A DNA stretch of 64,000 nucleotides from an uncultured Christensenella sp. (lineage in GTDB: Bacteria; Bacillota; Clostridia; Christensenellales; UBA3700): the NCBI GenBank assembly GCA_910577845.1, contig CAJTNA010000007.1, forward strand, positions 5,227-69,226, written 5' to 3'. The position numbers and the translations under genes were made by a program. Positions 1-9,111 of the stretch are shown here, piece after piece. The notes below the pieces were generated by a model that saw only the letters and a list, made by a program, of their open reading frames with translations, searched no databases and was not told the DNA's origin. The stretch's first letter is position 1. Every line of letters starts with the position of its first letter.

Positions 1-124
1 TAAGATACTTGCATTAACAGATTTCAAAAGAGAGTCTGTGTTAGATAAAACTATCACTAGTGAATACAATATACATAATAATGTGAAATTATTAGAGAAA
101 ATCTATGAGGGTAAAACAAAATGA
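1..124 (+). CDS. C-terminal end of an upstream protein, possibly a glycosyltransferase (partial)
   Basis: An open frame enters from the left edge (first full codon at base 2) and stops at TGA 122-124, giving about 40 residues that end in KLLEKIYEGKTK. The stop overlaps the next ATG as ATGA, which implies translational coupling with the following glycosyltransferase. The tail resembles the C-terminal helix of GT4 glycosyltransferases, and the context is a polysaccharide cluster, but no catalytic motif is in view. The family is therefore inference; the reading frame and overlap are seen directly. Confidence 0.55.
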   Translation, partial: KILALTDFKRESVLDKTITSEYNIHNNVKLLEKIYEGKTK

Positions 125-1314
125 GAATTTTATATATTAGTCAATGTGATTTAGTTTTATCTAATAAAGGAATATACTCTGATTTAATAGATAAGTTATG
201 TGCTAGTGGTCATGATGTAATATTGTGTTGTGCAGATAGTAAGTATAAAAAAACAAGTTTAATTGATGATAATGCATTAAAAAAACTAGAAATTAAAGTT
301 CCAAACCAATTTGGTGTTAATTTTATTAAAAAAGGCTTAATTATTTTAAGTTTAGAAAATATAATTAAAAAAAATATCAAAAAATTTTTAAAAAAGGAAA
401 GCTTTGATTTAGTAATTTATGCTACGCCACCTATAACTTTCGCAGGTGCAATTAAATATTGTAAAAAACAATATAATTGCAAATCATATTTAATGCTAAA
501 GGATATTTTTCCTCAAAATGCAGTTGATTTGCATATGATTTCAAAAACTGGTATAAGTGGTATTTTGTATAAAATTTTCAGAAAAAAAGAGAGTGCATTA
601 TACAAAGTCTCTGACAAGATTGGTTGTATGAGTAATGCAAACATTAATTATGTGTTAGAACATAATAGCTATATTGATGAAAATAAAGTTGAGTTGTTTC
701 CTAATGCCATTAATTGTGTAGATAAAATAGAAAAAGATAAATCAATTTTGGAAAAGATAGGACTTGACAAGGACAAGCTAACATTTATATATGGTGGAAA
801 TTTGGGCAAGCCACAAGGATTGGACTTTTTGTCAAATGCAATAAAGGCTTGTGAAAATATAGAAAAAGTTCAGTTTGTTATGATAGGCAGTGGTAGTGAG
901 AAAACAAAATTTTTTGAGAGTTTAGAAAGTGTAAGCAATTGTAAATGTTTAGAAAGATTACCGCACGACGATTATGAAAAATTGTGTGCATCTTGTGATG
1001 TAGGTATTATCGCTTTAGATTATAGATTTACTATACCAAATTATCCTTCAAGAATTTTATCTTATATGAGTTGCAGTATGCCAATTTTAGCTTGTACTGA
1101 TATAGTCACTGATATAAAAGAACTGGTTGAGCAAGAAGCAAATTGCGGTAAGTGGTGTTATAGTGATGACATTGAAGGCTTTGTTCAATGCGTTAAATGG
1201 TTTGCTGAAAATCAAGAAAAATTGCAAGAGTTAGGAAATAATGCTTTTCATTATATGATAAATAATTTTAACACAAAAATTTGTGTTGAAAAATTAGAGA
1301 ATTTTATGCAATAA
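121..1314 (+). CDS. GT4-family glycosyltransferase (WbuB-like)
   Basis: A 397-residue protein with the two-lobed GT-B plan. The N-terminal lobe starts MRILYISQ and contains YATPPITFAGA and LKDIFPQNAVDL, which resemble WbuB/colanic-acid type GT4 enzymes. The C-terminal lobe begins near residue 220 with YGGNLGKPQG, a typical GT4 donor-site loop, and has PSRILSYMSCSMPILA near residue 327 where the family's donor-binding E-x7-E region lies. It probably adds a sugar from a nucleotide donor to the lipid-linked repeat unit at the cytoplasmic membrane. Its start overlaps the previous stop by 3 bases. Donor and acceptor cannot be read from sequence. Confidence 0.85.
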   Translation: MRILYISQCDLVLSNKGIYSDLIDKLCASGHDVILCCADSKYKKTSLIDDNALKKLEIKVPNQFGVNFIKKGLIILSLENIIKKNIKKFLKKESFDLVIYATPPITFAGAIKYCKKQYNCKSYLMLKDIFPQNAVDLHMISKTGISGILYKIFRKKESALYKVSDKIGCMSNANINYVLEHNSYIDENKVELFPNAINCVDKIEKDKSILEKIGLDKDKLTFIYGGNLGKPQGLDFLSNAIKACENIEKVQFVMIGSGSEKTKFFESLESVSNCKCLERLPHDDYEKLCASCDVGIIALDYRFTIPNYPSRILSYMSCSMPILACTDIVTDIKELVEQEANCGKWCYSDDIEGFVQCVKWFAENQEKLQELGNNAFHYMINNFNTKICVEKLENFMQ

Positions 1315-1532
1315 TGGAATTAGTAGTAATAGAATTATCTGAGATTTTTAGAATTTAATCAATTTAGTTATAAATATTAAAATAATTTATGTTAGCTAAA
1401 TTTTATTGAAAAGTTTTTAAGGTAAAAACAAATAGTTGTTGATTCTTTATGTTCAAAAATTATTATAAAATTTAGTTTGTTTTATAGTATTGTTATAGGA
1501 CAATAGCTTTTAACAATGTGGAGAAATTAAAA

Positions 1533-2351
1533 ATGAAAGAAATATTAGTTACTGCAATAAATTATGCTTGTGAAAATGAAACTTATAATTATGCAAAACA
1601 GTTTGAAAATTTTACAAATAAAGATAAGATAGTTTTATATATTGTAGATAATAAAACAAGTGAAGGTAGCAATTTGCAAGAAAGACTCAATGAAATTAAT
1701 TGCGACATTGTTTATCTTAAACCCAATGAGAATTTAGGATATTTGAATGGTTGTTTTTTTGGGGTAGATAAATTTTTGGAAATCAATGGTTATATTGCTA
1801 ATTGGGTTGTAGTTTCAAATACAGATATAACATACGATAACAATATGTTTTATGAAAGATTTTTAAATTGCCATTATGAAGATAGTATATGGTGTGTTGG
1901 GCCATCTGTTTATGATACCTCTGGAATATATAGTAATCCACATTATAAAGAAAGAATATCTTTGAAACACGTTAATAGAATTATTAAATGCTTTTCTAAT
2001 AAATATCTTGCTAAAAGTTATTTGTTTCTATCTAAAATCAAATCTAAATTAGGTTATAAAAATAGCATTAAAGAAGAAAGTCAGTATGTTTACTCTAATC
2101 ACGGATGCTTTTTCATATTGAAAAAAGAATTTTTTGAACATTTGGGAAAAGAAAAATATGGTGCGTTACTATACAGCGAAGAGAGTTTTATTGCTGAGTT
2201 TATTTTGGAAAATAATAAGAAAGCTTTTTATGATAATCGAATAGAAGTTATTCATAATGCGAATTTAGTGACTGGAAAAGTAAATATAAAAAGAAAAGCA
2301 AAATTTATAAGCGAATCAATGTCTTATATAAAAAGGAGATTTTATGAGTAG
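1533..2351 (+). CDS. GT2-like glycosyltransferase
   Basis: A 272-residue protein. I place the start at ATG 1533 because GTGGAG at 1518-1523 is a ribosome-binding site at the right distance; the upstream GTG at 1518 would put that site inside the gene. It has a GT-A fold pattern: YIVDNKTSEGS near residue 40, then LKPNENLGYLNG, then VVSNTDITYD, where the NTD stands in for the DxD metal motif of GT2 enzymes. It overlaps the next glycosyltransferase gene by 8 bases. A 200-nt AT-rich gap precedes it, in which I saw no clear promoter. Substrate unknown. Confidence 0.75.
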   Translation: MKEILVTAINYACENETYNYAKQFENFTNKDKIVLYIVDNKTSEGSNLQERLNEINCDIVYLKPNENLGYLNGCFFGVDKFLEINGYIANWVVVSNTDITYDNNMFYERFLNCHYEDSIWCVGPSVYDTSGIYSNPHYKERISLKHVNRIIKCFSNKYLAKSYLFLSKIKSKLGYKNSIKEESQYVYSNHGCFFILKKEFFEHLGKEKYGALLYSEESFIAEFILENNKKAFYDNRIEVIHNANLVTGKVNIKRKAKFISESMSYIKRRFYE

Positions 2352-3165
2352 TATCAAAGATGTTTGTGCTGTAGTGGTAACTTATAACCCAGATAATGAC
2401 ATTTTTGAAAATTTACAAGCATTGAGTGAGCAAGTAGGATTTATAGCTATTGTTGATAATAATTCTGAAAATATTGATTCATTGAAATTGTATTGTAAAA
2501 ACAAAGAAAATTTATTGTTAATTGAAAATAAGGAAAATCTTGGCATAGCAAAAGCATTAAATATTGGTGCTACATATGCGATGGAAAATAATTTTATGTA
2601 TTTATTAACTATGGATGATGATTCAAAATTGTTATCAAATTGTGTGGAAACAATGCTTGATATATTAGAGAATAATACTGATAATATTGTTTCCTGTGGT
2701 CCAAATTATGATAATGAAGACATTGGTAATTATAAAATTTGTGATGTCTTGATATCATCTGGAAATCTAACTAAACTTAGTGTGTATAGAGATGTTGGTG
2801 GATTCGATGATAAGCTATTTATTGATTGTGTTGATTTTGATTTTTCTTTCAAGATAAGATTGTTGGGGTATAGTGTAGCAAAGATTGGTTCAGCTAAAAT
2901 GAAACATAAATTAGGAAATTTGATTTCCATAAAAACTATTTTTGGCAGAAAGGAAGTAATTGAACATTCTGCGTTTAGATATTATTATATTTATAGAAAT
3001 GGTAAATATTTAAGAAAAAAATATCGTAAAAATTTTAAATTTTTTTGTTTTAAGTCATGGATTAATAGTAATTTGCATATTTTAGCAATTTTATTATATC
3101 ATAATGACAAAAAAGCAAAGTTTAAAGCAATAAGGCAGGGGAAAAAAGATAGCAAGCTTTTATGA
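2344..3165 (+). CDS. GT2-family glycosyltransferase, rhamnosyltransferase-like
   Basis: A 273-residue GT-A enzyme. Near the N-terminus is VVVTYNPDNDIFENLQAL followed by AIVDNNS and ENKENLGIAKALNIG, the layout of RfbF/RfbN-type rhamnosyltransferases. TMDDDSK near residue 90 supplies the DxD-like metal site, and FIDCVDFDFSFKIRL is the usual acceptor-side ED-like segment. Since the cluster makes dTDP-L-rhamnose, a rhamnosyl transfer role is reasonable but inferred. The start follows AAGGAG and overlaps the preceding gene, so the two are probably translated together. Confidence 0.8.
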   Translation: MSSIKDVCAVVVTYNPDNDIFENLQALSEQVGFIAIVDNNSENIDSLKLYCKNKENLLLIENKENLGIAKALNIGATYAMENNFMYLLTMDDDSKLLSNCVETMLDILENNTDNIVSCGPNYDNEDIGNYKICDVLISSGNLTKLSVYRDVGGFDDKLFIDCVDFDFSFKIRLLGYSVAKIGSAKMKHKLGNLISIKTIFGRKEVIEHSAFRYYYIYRNGKYLRKKYRKNFKFFCFKSWINSNLHILAILLYHNDKKAKFKAIRQGKKDSKLL

Positions 3166-3183
3166 ATTTTTAGAGGATAAAAT

Positions 3184-4416
3184 ATGTTAAATATAATAGC
3201 GTTTTGTATTTTATTGTTATTAATGGGATTAACTATGCTTATTTACTGGCATAGAATTTCAACATTTTTATACAATACTAAGAATTTGTCCTCTTCTGAT
3301 GAAATTTTGTATGTAAATAAAGATAAGCCAAATAAAGAAACTAGAAGTATTGAAGAAATAATGATTGCTATTTCAATTGTTTTTGTTTTTGCAATTTGGT
3401 GTGCGTCAAGACCAATTTGGGTTGCTGATTCTGTTCCTTATATTAATTATTTTGAAAGATTGGATGTTTCAACAATGGATAGCTTTTTTAACATTGATGG
3501 GCAATACAGAATTGGCTTTGAATTTTTTGTTAAAATCACAAAAGTTTTATTTGGAAATAACTTTAGAGCGTGTTTTTTTTCTATAGCTTTTTTTAATATG
3601 ACAATACTGACAATTGTTATGTTCAAAATTGAAAAGGGGCGTCCATTATTAATGGTAAGTTTGTTTATTGCAACTTTTGGGATATATTATAATTACATGG
3701 TATTAAGACAAGGATTAGCTATTTCTTTTGTTATACTAGCCATTTATTACATAATTAAAGATAAAAAAATATTAATCCTAGTAAATGTTTTAATAGCAAT
3801 AGTTTGTTTTCATGAGTCTGCAATAATTTTGCTTTTGTTCATGTTTCCAATTTCTTATTTAAAGCAAGTGCCTAAGAAAGATAATTTGCTTATTATTTTG
3901 TTGTTAGCAGTAGTTTTATATTTTACAAAAGTTGGTACTCAGTTTTTGCAAATATTAGTGCGATTGATTATAGAAACTAAATTGTTGCCAGATGCATTCA
4001 ATAAATACATTCTTTATTTAGAGCCAGGAAAATACGATATATCTATTATGCAATTGATTAATTTTACATTAACGGGTTATCTAATATATATAGCATATCC
4101 AAAAAATAATAGTAATTTGAAAGTGAATTCTAATATGCAATTATGCGGTACAAATTTTGTGATTTCTGAAGATAGACCTTATCCAATATACTATTATAAA
4201 TTGCTAACAATAAATGTGATTGGACAGTTAATCCTTGGTGCATTTAGCAGTTTAATAGCGGTTGTAAGGTTGGTTGATTATTTTTTGCTGACTAATGTTA
4301 TTTTATTAGTTTATGATAATAATTATAAAAAAACAACGGAAAAATACGTATTTGTAAATTTGTATATTATTATTATGTTAATATTTATCATGAGAATGAT
4401 ATATTATATGCATTGA
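3184..4416 (+). CDS. EpsG/Wzy-like polysaccharide polymerase, multi-pass membrane protein
   Basis: A 410-residue hydrophobic protein with about ten predicted membrane segments. It carries features of the EpsG family: VLRQGLAISFVILAIYY in the middle, followed about 30 residues later by CFHESAIILLL. This Arg-Gln and His-Glu-Ser pair in loops between helices is typical of EpsG-type polymerases. It would join lipid-linked repeat units on the outer face of the membrane. It sits 18 bases after a glycosyltransferase, with GAGGAT upstream of its ATG. It is the only polymerase candidate in the cluster and pairs with the flippase at 14402. Confidence 0.75.
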   Translation: MLNIIAFCILLLLMGLTMLIYWHRISTFLYNTKNLSSSDEILYVNKDKPNKETRSIEEIMIAISIVFVFAIWCASRPIWVADSVPYINYFERLDVSTMDSFFNIDGQYRIGFEFFVKITKVLFGNNFRACFFSIAFFNMTILTIVMFKIEKGRPLLMVSLFIATFGIYYNYMVLRQGLAISFVILAIYYIIKDKKILILVNVLIAIVCFHESAIILLLFMFPISYLKQVPKKDNLLIILLLAVVLYFTKVGTQFLQILVRLIIETKLLPDAFNKYILYLEPGKYDISIMQLINFTLTGYLIYIAYPKNNSNLKVNSNMQLCGTNFVISEDRPYPIYYYKLLTINVIGQLILGAFSSLIAVVRLVDYFLLTNVILLVYDNNYKKTTEKYVFVNLYIIIMLIFIMRMIYYMH

Positions 4417-4462
4417 ATTTTTTAATAAAGTATAAAAAATAAGTTTATATAGGGATAGATTT

Positions 4463-5341
4463 ATGAAAGGAATAATTTTAGCGGGTGGAAGTGGGACAAG
4501 GCTTTACCCATTGACAAAGACAATCTCAAAACAATTGTTGCCAGTGTATGACAAACCTATGATTTTTTATCCTTTGTCAACTTTGATGCTTGCAGGGATA
4601 AATGAGATATTGATAATATCTACACCAAGAGATTTACCTAATTTTATGGCTTTACTTGGTGATGGCAGTGAATATGGTATTAAACTTGAGTATGCAAAGC
4701 AACCTTCGCCAGATGGTTTGGCACAAGCTTTTTTAATAGGCGAAAAATTTATTAATGGTGATAGTTGTACAATGATTTTGGGTGATAACATTTATTATGG
4801 CAATGGATTGGGTGGAATGTTAAAAGATGCTATTGCAAATAATAATGGTGCTACAATTTTTGGTTATTATGTTGATGACCCAGAGAGATTTGGTGTTGTG
4901 GAATTTAATAATAATGGAAAGGTTATATCAATTGATGAAAAACCAAAAGTTCCAAAATCTAATTATGCTGTAACTGGTTTATATATTTATGATAACAGGG
5001 TAGTAGATATGGCAAAGAAAATCAAACCTAGTGCTAGAGGGGAATTGGAAATTACTGATTTAAACAAATTATATCTTAAAGATAATTCATTAAATGTTAA
5101 GCTTATGGGTAGAGGATTTGCTTGGTTAGATACAGGAACTATGGAAAGCTTGTTAGATGCTGGTAATTTTGTTCAATTGCTTGAAAAAAGACAAGGCATT
5201 AAAATGAGTGTTTTGGAAGAAATTGCTTATATAAATGGTTGGATAAGCAAAGAAAAACTTTTGCAATCTGCTGAAAAATACGGTAAATCACCTTATGGCA
5301 AACATCTTTTAAAAGTGGCAAATGGTTTAATAAAATATTGA
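4463..5341 (+). CDS. rfbA: Glucose-1-phosphate thymidylyltransferase
   Basis: A 292-residue enzyme, the family's normal length. It makes dTDP-glucose from glucose-1-phosphate and dTTP, the first step of dTDP-L-rhamnose synthesis. The nucleotidyltransferase signature GGSGTRLYPLT begins at residue 8, and LGDNIYYGNG gives the metal-binding Asp. Also present are the conserved VEFNNNGKVISIDEKP and GRGFAWLDTGT segments. The start follows an AGGGATAG site. The next gene begins about 100 nt later and encodes two further enzymes of the same pathway. Confidence 0.96.
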   Translation: MKGIILAGGSGTRLYPLTKTISKQLLPVYDKPMIFYPLSTLMLAGINEILIISTPRDLPNFMALLGDGSEYGIKLEYAKQPSPDGLAQAFLIGEKFINGDSCTMILGDNIYYGNGLGGMLKDAIANNNGATIFGYYVDDPERFGVVEFNNNGKVISIDEKPKVPKSNYAVTGLYIYDNRVVDMAKKIKPSARGELEITDLNKLYLKDNSLNVKLMGRGFAWLDTGTMESLLDAGNFVQLLEKRQGIKMSVLEEIAYINGWISKEKLLQSAEKYGKSPYGKHLLKVANGLIKY

Positions 5342-5444
5342 TATAAAATTAAAAACACGTCAAAAATCAATATTAATAAATTAATCTTATGTATTGATAA
5401 ATAATATAATTATTGAAATATAAGTATGTAAGAAGGGAGCGAGT

Positions 5445-6851
5445 ATGAATTTTATTGAAACAAAATTAAGAGGATGTTTTATTATTGAGCCAGTTGCGTT
5501 TGGAGATAATCGTGGTTGGTTTATGGAGACATATAGTAAAGGAGAGTTTGATAAGGCTGGGTTGATTTATGATTTTGTGCAAGATAACCAATCTTTTAGT
5601 AAACAAAAGGGCATTTTGAGAGGATTACATTTTCAAAAAAATCCTATGGCTCAAGCAAAACTTGTTAGATGTACAAAAGGTAGTATTTTAGATGTTGCAG
5701 TAGACTTAAGAAGAGGTAGTGATACATATTTACAATATGTTGCAGTTGAGCTTTCTGAGGAAAATAAAAAACAATTAATGATTCCACGTGGTTTTGCACA
5801 TGGTTTTGTAACCTTGACTGAAGATGTTATGGTTCAGTATAAAGTTGACAATTTATATAGTAAAGAAAATGATAGAGGTATTCAATACAATGACCCACAA
5901 ATTAATGTTGAATGGGGTATAAATGACCCAATTTTGTCTGTGAAAGATACTACTAGCCCTAATTTGTGTGATAGTGATGAGGATTTTACTATTAAAGTTT
6001 TAGTTACTGGCGTGAAAGGTCAACTTGGATATGATGTAGTTAAAAAATTGCAAGCAGAAAACTATGAGTGTATAGGCGTAGATATCAATGATTTTGATAT
6101 CACAGATGAAAAGGCAACCTATGACTATATTGTTAAATATAATCCAGATGTTGTTGTACATTGCTCAGCTTGGACAGCAGTAGATAAAGCTGAAAGCGAA
6201 GCTGAACTTTGTCATAAAGTTAATGTGCTAGGAAGTGAAAATATTGCAAAAACTTGTGCGAAAATCGGGGCTAAAATGGTATATATTTCTACTGACTATG
6301 TTTATGATGGTAAAGGTAACAAGCCTTTTGAGGTTGATAGTAAGATTGCACCATTGTCAGTTTATGGTAAGACAAAATATCAAGGCGAACAAGCTTGTAG
6401 AAAGCACTTAGATAAACTTTTTGTTATTAGGACAAGTTGGGTATTTGGTGTAAATGGCAATAATTTTGTTAAAACTATGCTAAGACTTGCTCAAAGTGGA
6501 AATCAAATAAAAGTTGTAAATGACCAAATTGGCTCACCTACTTTTACTCCTGACTTAGCTGACTTTATTTTTTACATTATTAATACAAAAAAATATGGAA
6601 CTTATCATTGTAGTAATGAGGGATATTGTAGTTGGTATGACTTTGCAAAAGAAATTTTTGCACTAAGTGATTTAAAAGTTGATTTAAAAGGCATCCCAAC
6701 AAAGGAATATCCAACACCAGCTGTTAGACCTCATAATAGTAGATTGAGCAAAAAGTGTCTTGTAGATTGTGGTTATGGAGTTATGCCTACTTGGCAAGAT
6801 GCTTTAAGTAGATATCTAGGAGTATTAAGTAATGAAAATACTAATTGTTAA
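5445..6851 (+). CDS. rfbC-rfbD: Fused dTDP-4-dehydrorhamnose 3,5-epimerase / dTDP-4-dehydrorhamnose reductase
   Basis: A 468-residue single frame that joins two rhamnose-pathway enzymes. Residues 1-180 are an RfbC cupin: GILRGLHFQ supplies the catalytic His region, followed by VRCTKGSILDVAVDLR and PRGFAHGF. From about residue 187 an RfbD reductase begins with the NAD(P)-binding loop VTGVKGQLG, and continues with STDYVYDG and the YGKTK catalytic Tyr-Lys pair. No stop or frameshift lies between them, so this is a real fusion. The 3' end overlaps the next glycosyltransferase by 20 bases. The start follows AGAAGGGAG. Fusions of this kind are known in Firmicutes. Confidence 0.95.
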   Translation: MNFIETKLRGCFIIEPVAFGDNRGWFMETYSKGEFDKAGLIYDFVQDNQSFSKQKGILRGLHFQKNPMAQAKLVRCTKGSILDVAVDLRRGSDTYLQYVAVELSEENKKQLMIPRGFAHGFVTLTEDVMVQYKVDNLYSKENDRGIQYNDPQINVEWGINDPILSVKDTTSPNLCDSDEDFTIKVLVTGVKGQLGYDVVKKLQAENYECIGVDINDFDITDEKATYDYIVKYNPDVVVHCSAWTAVDKAESEAELCHKVNVLGSENIAKTCAKIGAKMVYISTDYVYDGKGNKPFEVDSKIAPLSVYGKTKYQGEQACRKHLDKLFVIRTSWVFGVNGNNFVKTMLRLAQSGNQIKVVNDQIGSPTFTPDLADFIFYIINTKKYGTYHCSNEGYCSWYDFAKEIFALSDLKVDLKGIPTKEYPTPAVRPHNSRLSKKCLVDCGYGVMPTWQDALSRYLGVLSNENTNC

Positions 6852-7968
6852 CGATTGTATGAATGCTGGGGGAACTGAAAAGTTAATTAAAGATATTTGC
6901 AATCTGTATAATAAAAACAATATTGACTTGTATCTTGCAACTTTTACTAAAGGTGAGTGGGATTATATTGTTGATGGTAATGTTTCTGGACACTACTATT
7001 TTGAAAAAAAAAGAAATAGCAATGGCTTAATGAACAAAGTCTGTAAATATTTTTTCAATATGCCTCAATATCAAGTTTTGAAAGAGAATTTTGATGTATG
7101 TATTGTTTTTAAACAGCTATGCTATGAAACAATGCGATATGTTAAAGCAAAAAAATATATCTTATGGGTACATGAAGACTATGCTTATAATGTATTATAT
7201 GAAAGTAAAAAATGGTGGAAAAGGAAATTAGCATATAAGCATAAAAAAAAATTTTTAAAAAATTACAATGCTATAGTTGCGTGTTCTGCTAATGCAAAAG
7301 AGTCATATGAAAAATATTACAAATTACATGACTTATTTGTAATAAAAAATAGTATTAATGAAATTGAAATCAATGATAAATGTGAGGAAACAGTGGATTT
7401 GCCAATAAGTTTTAAAGAAAACTATATGGTCAATGTCAGTTCTTTGTCAGATACTATTGAGGGGTATGGTAAGCGAGTTGATTTATTAATACAGCTTTTT
7501 TATCAATGCCTACAGTACAATAATGATTTAAAGTTAATCATTATTGGTTGTGGAAAATTAAAATATGATTTGGAAAATTTAATTAATGATTTAAAAATTA
7601 ATGACAAATGTATATTGCTTGGCAAGATAGATAATCCATACCCTTATATTAAGAATGCATCATTGATGTTGTCTGCATCTAATGCGGAGTCATTTGGATT
7701 GTCAGTTGCTGAATCAATGTATTTAGGTGTTCCAGTTGTTTGTTTCTATAACAGAGGAATTTCCGATTTTATAAATAATGGACAGAATAGTATAGTTGTA
7801 GATAATAATGAAGATTTCGTTAATGAAATAATAAAAGTCAATCATGATAATGATTATAAAATAAAATTATCATTGAATGCAAAAAAAAGTATGGAATCAA
7901 ATGCTGATATCTTAGGTTATGTAAAAAAAATAGAACAATTAGCTTTTAAAGTTTTAGTAGGAGAATAA
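6832..7968 (+). CDS. GT4-family glycosyltransferase
   Basis: A 378-residue GT-B enzyme. The N-terminal lobe opens with MKILIVNDCMNAGGTEK, where the Gly-rich loop before the first helix is usual for GT4. The C-terminal lobe has LLGKIDNPYPYIKNASLMLSAS and then AESFGLSVAESMYLGVPVV, the E-x7-E donor-binding signature. It starts inside the 3' end of the rfbC-rfbD fusion (20-base overlap) and ends one base before rfbB, so it is part of one transcript. It probably adds one residue of the repeat unit; the sugar is unknown. Confidence 0.88.
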   Translation: MKILIVNDCMNAGGTEKLIKDICNLYNKNNIDLYLATFTKGEWDYIVDGNVSGHYYFEKKRNSNGLMNKVCKYFFNMPQYQVLKENFDVCIVFKQLCYETMRYVKAKKYILWVHEDYAYNVLYESKKWWKRKLAYKHKKKFLKNYNAIVACSANAKESYEKYYKLHDLFVIKNSINEIEINDKCEETVDLPISFKENYMVNVSSLSDTIEGYGKRVDLLIQLFYQCLQYNNDLKLIIIGCGKLKYDLENLINDLKINDKCILLGKIDNPYPYIKNASLMLSASNAESFGLSVAESMYLGVPVVCFYNRGISDFINNGQNSIVVDNNEDFVNEIIKVNHDNDYKIKLSLNAKKSMESNADILGYVKKIEQLAFKVLVGE

Positions 7969-7969
7969 A

Positions 7970-8989
7970 ATGAAAATTTTGGTTACTGGTGGTGCTGGTT
8001 TTATTGGTGGAAATTTTGTGCATTATATGCTAAAAAAATATCCAAATTATGAAATATTTTGTTTAGATAAGTTGACTTATGCAGGTAACTTGTCTACACT
8101 TGAGAGTGTTATAGATAATCCTAAATTCACTTTTTGCAAAGGAGATATTGCGGATTCTAAATATATTGACAAATTATTTAGTGAGAATAAGTTTGATATT
8201 GTTGTTAATTTTGCTGCGGAAAGTCATGTGGACAGAAGCATAGAAAATCCACAAATATTTTTACACACTAATGTTATAGGTACAGGGGTTTTAATGGACG
8301 CTTGTAGAAAATATGGTAATATTAGGTATCATCAAGTGTCAACAGATGAAGTTTATGGTGATTTGCCTTTAGATAGACCAGATTTGTTCTTTACAGAGGA
8401 AACACCAATACACACATCAAGTCCTTATAGCAGTTCAAAAGCTGGGGCAGATTTGTTAGTTTTGGCTTATTATAGAACTTTCGGTTTGCCAGTTACAATT
8501 TCTAGATGTAGTAACAATTATGGACCATATCATTTCCCTGAAAAGTTAATTCCGCTTATGATTTCAAGAGCCCTTGCAAATGAATCTTTGCCAGTATATG
8601 GTAATGGTTTAAATGTTCGTGATTGGCTTTATGTTGAAGACCATTGCCGTGCAATAGACTTAATTATCCATAAAGGTAAAATCGGAGAAGTTTACAATGT
8701 TGGTGGACATAATGAAAAATCTAATATTGATATAGTAAAAACTATATTAAAATTACTTGGAAAGAATGAGGATTTAATTACTTATGTTGCTGATAGAAAA
8801 GGCCACGATATGAGATATGCCATTGACCCAACAAAAATTCACAATGACTTGGGCTGGTTACCAGAAACTAAATTTGAAGATGGTATCAAAAAAACAATTG
8901 ATTGGTACTTGAACAATCAAAAATGGTGGAAAGATATTATAAGCGGTGAATATAAAGATTACTATAGTAAAATGTATGGAAATAAATAA
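7970..8989 (+). CDS. rfbB: dTDP-glucose 4,6-dehydratase
   Basis: A 339-residue extended SDR enzyme that converts dTDP-glucose to dTDP-4-keto-6-deoxyglucose. The NAD+ loop GGAGFIGGNF starts at residue 7; AAESHVDRSI and the STDEVYG segment (catalytic Thr-Asp-Glu) follow, and YSSSKAG holds the Tyr-Lys pair. The C-terminal NVGGHNEKSN is also conserved. AGGAG lies just before the ATG. With rfbA and the rfbC-rfbD fusion it completes dTDP-L-rhamnose synthesis, though the gene order is scrambled and interrupted by a glycosyltransferase. Confidence 0.96.
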   Translation: MKILVTGGAGFIGGNFVHYMLKKYPNYEIFCLDKLTYAGNLSTLESVIDNPKFTFCKGDIADSKYIDKLFSENKFDIVVNFAAESHVDRSIENPQIFLHTNVIGTGVLMDACRKYGNIRYHQVSTDEVYGDLPLDRPDLFFTEETPIHTSSPYSSSKAGADLLVLAYYRTFGLPVTISRCSNNYGPYHFPEKLIPLMISRALANESLPVYGNGLNVRDWLYVEDHCRAIDLIIHKGKIGEVYNVGGHNEKSNIDIVKTILKLLGKNEDLITYVADRKGHDMRYAIDPTKIHNDLGWLPETKFEDGIKKTIDWYLNNQKWWKDIISGEYKDYYSKMYGNK

Positions 8990-9111
8990 TAAAGACAAAA
9001 TTTAATAGTTTTTATGTCAAAAATAATTTTTGAAAATTATAGCCAATAATTATAATTTATATTAAATTGAAATAAATAGCATAAAGTTTAAAATATAGAG
9101 CGAGGATTAAA

